Part shown: positions 58,761 to 64,000 of the stretch, piece after piece
Layout of the letters: the number at the start of each line of letters is the position of its first letter
Position numbering within the stretch: position 1 is the first letter of the stretch
Translations under genes and position numbers: made by a program
Notes under the pieces: generated by a model
What the model was told of the DNA's origin: nothing
What the model saw: only the letters and a program-made list of their open reading frames with translations
Database searches by the model: none
Origin: Cyathus striatus
Lineage: Eukaryota; Basidiomycota; Agaricomycetes; Agaricales; Nidulariaceae
DNA length: 64,000 bases
Assembly (NCBI GenBank): GCA_025738555.1
Contig: JAOVFP010000001.1
Span: 682,001 to 746,000 of the forward strand
Reading direction: 5' to 3'

Positions 58761-61191
58761 ATGCCTGAACTTGTGGAAGGAAAAGCCCATTACCTGACTA
58801 CACTCTGGGCTCTTGATAAATATGGAGATTCAAAACCATACAACTTTGTTGTCCTTGGTCTATGGGGTGATCTTACCAATGCAGAAGCAACAAGCCAAGG
58901 TATTAAAACAGGGTTGGTTCAACAATTGACCAGTGCTTGTCACCTCAAGCATGGTACAAAAGGACGACAGACACCATTGGTAGCAAAGGAACTACAGATA
59001 TCACCTCAAAATAGGAATCCAATTCCAATTAATTCTCTCCGACTGAAAGGGGTTCACTATTCTGTGAGAGCATTGATTCTAGATCTAGGAGAACTTTGGT
59101 TAAGGGTATGTACATGATGTCTATGGCTGAATATGTGTTATCCCTGCTAACCAGAGTTTACAGCTTGCATACCTTACACACACTTTAGTACAAGTATATT
59201 CCAGAGACCACTGGAATAGTGTTAGAAGTATACCAAGAGAGGTTAGTTTTTCCACACTATTCATGATGGAATATGACTAATATTTTATTGAAATGAGTAG
59301 CTTAGAAAATTTTCGATTGGACTGGGAATAGAATGCACAGATTTTGTCTTGGCATTCGTTTCTCTAGACAAGTTATTTCAGGTATGAATATTACAATTTT
59401 TTTCTGTCAATTACATCAGATTCCTGATAAATTTAAAGCCTATATGGGCAACATCTAGGGCTGGACTAGATGACCAACATCTCATGATTTATAGTGAATA
59501 TGAGTGTTTTCTGGATACCATTTCGACATGGATTAGTGATTGATGGCATAAGACTAGAACAGAGTTGGCTGCCTCAGCTATTCGAGATGCGAATACAGTC
59601 TGGGTTGGTGTAGGGGCTTATACAATAAGTGAAATTATGTTTTTAGCTGGTAAGTGGATAGATTAGATTGGTGAATCTAGTACTAATTGGATGAATTTAA
59701 ATGTCTAGGGATTCCTGCATGTGCTTTGGAATGAGATGTATTTAATAATCCTTCAAGAACTGCTGGACTTTGTGAGGCATATTGGTATCTAGCTCATCAG
59801 GCTGATATGCTACTTCCATAAGTAGGATTTCTTATAGATAATAAATATATATTAATTAATTTTTTCAAGTCATACTATTCATTGTGCATGGAAAGATGGG
59901 TTGTTGGCACCAACTGCTGAGGATCGAAAAAGGTATCCTAATAAAATGCTTCACATTTATGGGAAGGAAGAAGTTTGGCTGCCATCTTGCTTAGTAGAAT
60001 TAGTGATCAAGCATAATGTAAGTATATATATTTCTACTAAGGTGTTTACTTTATGGTTTTCTTCTACAGAGAAATGCAGAGAGCCTGGGCTCAACCAAAG
60101 AAGGAACATGGTATCGCAGTGATTTTACTGAGATGTTTCCTGATCCCTTTGAGCCTGTATACACCTGGGAGGCTTTTAATTTTGAATTGAAAGTCCACCT
60201 TGGTCATCTTATATTTGGGGCTGGCCACTGGAGTGAGATTCAGGTGCAATATCAATTGCCTAAGCCTACAATGGATGATCCATTGACACTATTATTCCAG
60301 AAGAAAGGTAAGGTTTATATGATTATTAAGCAAAGCTTTCTGACATACTTCTGGAGGCATATTGGTTAATGCATCTACTCACTTGGAGTATGCACCTAGC
60401 AACACCATATTTTTAAAGGATGATTCTCGCTGGTCCTTTAAACCATTTGTTTATTCCTGCTCTAAATCTGGTACACTTTGGTCAATGATCAATATCTATC
60501 CTTTGAATTCAAGAGAAGATGCAATGTGAGTTAAATTGTAGCAAATGAAGACATAATGATTAACTAATTCCATGTTTCAGCATCGACAGTGAATTATCCA
60601 TTGTCAACATCAAAAGAGAAGTTGCAACTGATCACAAGTTTTCAAAGAAGAGTACTGAAAATGGGGTAGCTATTGGACCTCTTGAGTACTGTGGAAATGG
60701 AAGAGTTTTTGTTGCTGGTAAATGGAAACTAAAGTATGTTCCAAATGTTAGGTTGATCTTATGGAGATTTAATATAGTATATGATTTTTTTTGGCAGTCT
60801 AGCCATTCGAGGGCACTTGAGTGCAAATTTGTGTGAATCTGATGTGCGTAGGATAGCCACAAGTTCATGGAGAAAAATCTATCAAGACAAAGAAAGAAAC
60901 AAATTGATAAAGAAGGCAAAGAAAGAGGGTAAAACAGTTCCTCCTGCTGCTTTGAAAGCAATAGGAAAGAGAAAGCTACCAGATTCTGCTAAAGAGAAAA
61001 GGGATAGGAAAATTGAAGAAGCACTAGATGAGTATAAGAAATATTATGGTGACTTTCAGGCTGCCTCCTCTTCTTCCACAGCTCTGGAAACTGAATCATC
61101 AGAGCCTTCAGTAAAGAAGAGGCATATTAGTGCAGATAAAAGACTTGTTCTTTTGTCACTAGAGGTAGAAAAGGAAAAAAAGGAGGTTTAA
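58761..61191 (+). pseudogene. Decayed multi-exon gene of unknown family
   Basis: Exon 58761-59105 (MPELVEGKAHYLTTLWALDK... to LGELWLR) splices in phase to LAYLTHTLVQVYSRDHW and then to LRKFSIGLGIECTDFVLAF. After that, stops appear: TAG and TGA follow IPDKFKAYMGN, and others lie near 59730-59820. Good coding resumes with NTVWVGVGAYTISEIMF, LAPTAEDRKRYPNKMLHIYG, GTWYRSDFTEMFPDPFEPV, FELKVHLGHLIFGAGHWSE, KDDSRWSFKPFVYSC, GPLEYCGNGRVF and LAIRGHLSANLCESDVRRIA. A Lys/Glu-rich tail runs to the TAA at 61189. The original protein must have exceeded 600 residues. Sparse CG dinucleotides and position between a hAT-type element and Plavaka B suggest a transposon-borne gene, but that is inference; I recognise no domain. 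Confidence 0.45.
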
Positions 61192-61239
61192 AATTTAGAT
61201 AGACCAAGTTCTAAGTGTTTTTGTGGTAGTCCAAGCTAT

Positions 61240-61844
61240 GTACATAATTCAAAGTGGTGATTGACTAGTGAGAATGAAGGTTTGGGCGGATGTATAAACA
61301 GGTACAAATAGAAGTAAGGAGAGAAGCGAACCATTTGTGTAATAAGTAACATTGGGCTCATTTCTAAGCTTAACTATGAATGTAGCAGTGTGTAATATAT
61401 ACACTGCAAGATAATATTTTTGCTGTTGCCCTTGATGTACATAACTTGAGGTGGTGATTGAGTACAGGGGACGAAGGTTTGGGTGGATGTACAAACATGT
61501 ACAAACAGAAGCAAGGGAGGAGCGAACCATTTGTGTAATAAGTAACATTGGGTTCATTTCTAAGCTTAACTAAAGGGGTATGAATGTAGCAGTGTGTAAT
61601 ATATACACTGCAAGATAATATTTTTGCTGTTGCCCTTGATGTACATAACTTGAGGTAGTGATTGAGTACTTAGGACGAAGGTTTGGGTGGATGTACAAAC
61701 AGGTACAAACAGAAGCAAGGGGGGAGCGAACCATTTGTGTAATAAGTAACATTGGGTTCATTTCTAAGCTTAACTAAAGGGGTATAAATGTAGCAGTGTG
61801 TAATATATTCACTACAAGATAATATTTTTGCTGTTGCCCCTGAT
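61240..61844 (+). repeat. Three tandem repeats of about 200 bp
   Basis: Units at 61240-61436 (197 bp), 61437-61640 (204 bp) and 61641-61844 (204 bp) each start with GTACATAA and end with GTTGCCC(T/C)TGAT. A fourth start follows at 61845. Units 2 and 3 are nearly identical; unit 1 is more diverged. They separate the decayed gene from the 3' end of Plavaka B. Confidence 0.85.
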
Positions 61845-61858
61845 GTACATAATTCTAT

Positions 61859-64000
61859 TTACAAAGGTGCATATTCAGTATTGCCAACATCATCCTCACC
61901 ATCCAGACCATCTTCAGGCCCCAGGATGTCATCAATGTCATCGCCTGAAATATCATTATCATCCTCATCCTCATCTTCTTCCACTGCCAAGTATCCAAAA
62001 TCGATTTCTTCATCACTCCCATATTCATCTTGATTCTCCACATTTGCATTCATTACATCGACTTCTAATTCATCATCTTCATCATCCATGTTTTCAAAAG
62101 CAATTTGCGCATCTAGCTTGTCCCTATCAATAAGAAACTTATCTGTTGCATCTTTAGTACTGGTGTGTCCAACTCCTCCTCCTCTATAGCGCATCACCAT
62201 ATCTCGATCAACAAAACTATATATTCATATAAGTTTCTGTACATAATAAAAGATAGAAAGAGATAACTTACATATTCACATAATAAAAGAAGTAGTCTAA
62301 ATCATTTTCCTTTGGTAGACGGGCAAGTGAGGGTTTGAGAAGTTCATGAGTCTGTCCCTCTTTGAAGGTTGGTATAAGATGAACACCTCGTACAACATGT
62401 GTTGGATCCAGAAATCCAAATGCAGCTAAGTTTTCATCATTCTCTTCAATAAATCCTATGCGAGGAAGGCGTCGAGCTTTCCATCCTGATTTGTACCTGG
62501 GATTGGAGTCTAATCCATACCACCTTACCCACAAGAAATCCATGCGAACAGGATCCCGATAGTTAGGATGAATTATAAGAGCATGAAACACTCCAATTAT
62601 TCTTGCATACCAATATGGATGACCTTCAAATTCATCACGAGCAACAACCATGATATTTGCATGTGTTCTTGGATTCATGGAATCCTGCTCTCGCCGCATG
62701 TCATATGTTGTGTAGTTAACTCGAAGCACTTTGTGCTGATAAATTTCATGTTTGTGAAACTTAAGTTTTGCACGTTCTTCCTCGGAAAATGGAGTTTCAT
62801 CTCCATCATATTCTCGATTGAGGATTCGAGCTAAAAGGTGATCTTTTAGACGTGGTAGAAATTCCTATTGTACATTAAGTCACTTATAACAGTAAGGTTT
62901 GAATATTGAATATATGAATACCTTCATGATTGGCCAAAGACTAGCATTCCCAAAACTTGTTAAATGTGTTGAGTCTGACCACAACATAATACCAGCCACT
63001 ACAACCTCCAGTTGACAATCACGAGGTTCGGATTTAATTTTTTCGTATTCTTTTATATATGCATCCGCATTATATAGTTCAGAATACACCCGCTCTGGAG
63101 GAACATCTGGCTGTGGTTGCCAGTATTCAGCAAATGGTGTTATGTGGAAGTCCTCCGACGAGCGCTCCTCAAATGCACTTTTAATGACATCTACTAGTTT
63201 GCGATAATATAATCCCTGAACTTCAAATTTCGGTGCATCAGCTTCTGATGGGAATGATACCTTGGAACATGGCATTGGAATTGATAGTGATGCTTTCATC
63301 CAGTCATTAGGAAGACGCTCGTCATCTTTAAATTTAAGCTTGTCAATTTTTTGTACTTCTTTTGATGCGTCAAATCCTGTAAGATCTTCAAGCTTAAAAT
63401 CTGGTGCTAACAGAACATTGTGGACTAAATTGTTCAAATCCTTCAAAGTCTTCGTAACTCCAGTATAAAACCAGCTCATTAGACGAAAGACAGATGGGTT
63501 TGAAAACAGATTCCGGCTAAGAGATGTTATTTCATCGCTCCCTTCAGCTTGACTGGTATTTATACCAAAAGGAGAACTCCAGGTTGGGTCAGAGGTTCGT
63601 ACTGAGCTGATGAAATTTGGGCTATCAGATATATATTCGATATTGAAGTTGTTTTCAGGACAGGGACAAAAGGTTGGTGGTCCAGATTTGTAGACACGAT
63701 ACAAGCCATAGCTGTTACATTCAGTTCGGTATTCGTTTTCCACAGTCATTGGAGTCGGAGTTGGGGTTGGAGTGAGAGTTGGTGTATGAACATCATCAGG
63801 TGTTACTACTATAGGTGGAGGAACTGGAAGAATATCCTGATATCGCTTTGGTAGTCGAATTTTGCGTTTTGGTAGTCCTGATGACCTGTATTCCTGAGGC
63901 GGCGAAGGCGAAGGCGGTACATTAGAAGTCTGAGCATCTTCCAGTGCATTATCCATTTCAACATCCAAAGATACAGGAGCAATGGTCGTTCCAATACATG
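61859..64000 (-). pseudogene. Plavaka B transposase with catalytic core deleted
   Basis: Three minus-strand exons: 64000-62922 (open at the window edge), 62864-62272 and 62216-61859. Exon 1 encodes the family's N-terminal region: SSGLPKRKIRLPKRYQD, GLYRVYKSGPPTFCP, SVFRLMSWFYTG, NLVHNVLLAPDFKLEDLTGF, SEADAPKFEVQGLYYRKL, ERVYSELYNADAYI and AGIMLWSDSTHLTSFGNASL. Exon 2 jumps directly to the C-terminal part (RVNYTTYDMRREQDSMNPRT, HPYWYARIIGVFHA, FLWVRWYG). Exon 3 gives VDRDMVMRYRGGGVGHTS and a long Asp/Glu tail. Full-length relatives have several hundred more residues between WPI and FLPRLK, so the region with the later catalytic residues is missing. The frame is otherwise open with clean introns. 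This is a separate lineage from Plavaka A. Confidence 0.75.

Overview
The window reads as nuclear DNA of a transposon-rich basidiomycete fungus, most likely an Agaricomycete. Three things point there: short GT-AG introns of about 50-60 nt, two genes for DUF6533-type membrane proteins, and a set of DNA transposon types typical of that class (Plavaka, Harbinger with a DUF6818/SANT partner, hAT-like, Tc1/mariner-like and Helitron-like). I cannot name the species. Almost no ordinary housekeeping gene content is recognisable; most of the window is layered mobile DNA. Layout: 1-5.2 kb is mostly unrecognised, with one acidic reading frame on the minus strand and two members of a small unknown gene family. 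A third, broken member lies at 54.1-55.0 kb. From 5.5 to 18.9 kb lies one old Plavaka transposase gene cut into pieces by nested insertions: two Helitron-like elements with shared ends, a 380-bp inverted-repeat element, a 1,095-bp element with a 10-bp target duplication, and a 3.76-kb TIR element with an 8-bp duplication and its own CxxH/DDE-like transposase relic. Removing the 1,095-bp and 3.76-kb inserts on paper restores the Plavaka frame. From 18.9 to 21.3 kb and from 21.9 to 26.0 kb lie two giant foldback elements. Their arms are inverted copies of 57-, 69- and 28-bp satellites, and both start with the same GTGTCAGCCAA-type terminus. The second foldback sits inside a Harbinger element (21,422-30,335, TSD AGT) that still carries a nearly complete transposase and a DUF6818/SANT gene. 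From 30 to 57.5 kb there are two paralogous DUF6533 genes (34.3-36.1 and 45.2-47.0 kb), a degraded dispersed repeat family, a Tc1/mariner-like element, a miniature LTR element with 255-bp LTRs, a 1,500-bp hAT-type element and a 630-bp inverted-repeat element. From 57.9 kb to the end there is a 731-bp hAT-type element, a decayed multi-exon gene of unknown family, three tandem 200-bp repeats and a second Plavaka gene whose catalytic core is missing. A theme runs through the mobile DNA. Internal stops are mostly TGA, and paralogous repeats differ mainly by transitions, often CpG versus TpG/CpA, as expected from deamination of methylated cytosine. The only reading frames that look functional are the unknown two-exon gene at 4.3-5.2 kb and the DUF6533 gene at 45.2 kb, perhaps with its sister at 34.3 kb.
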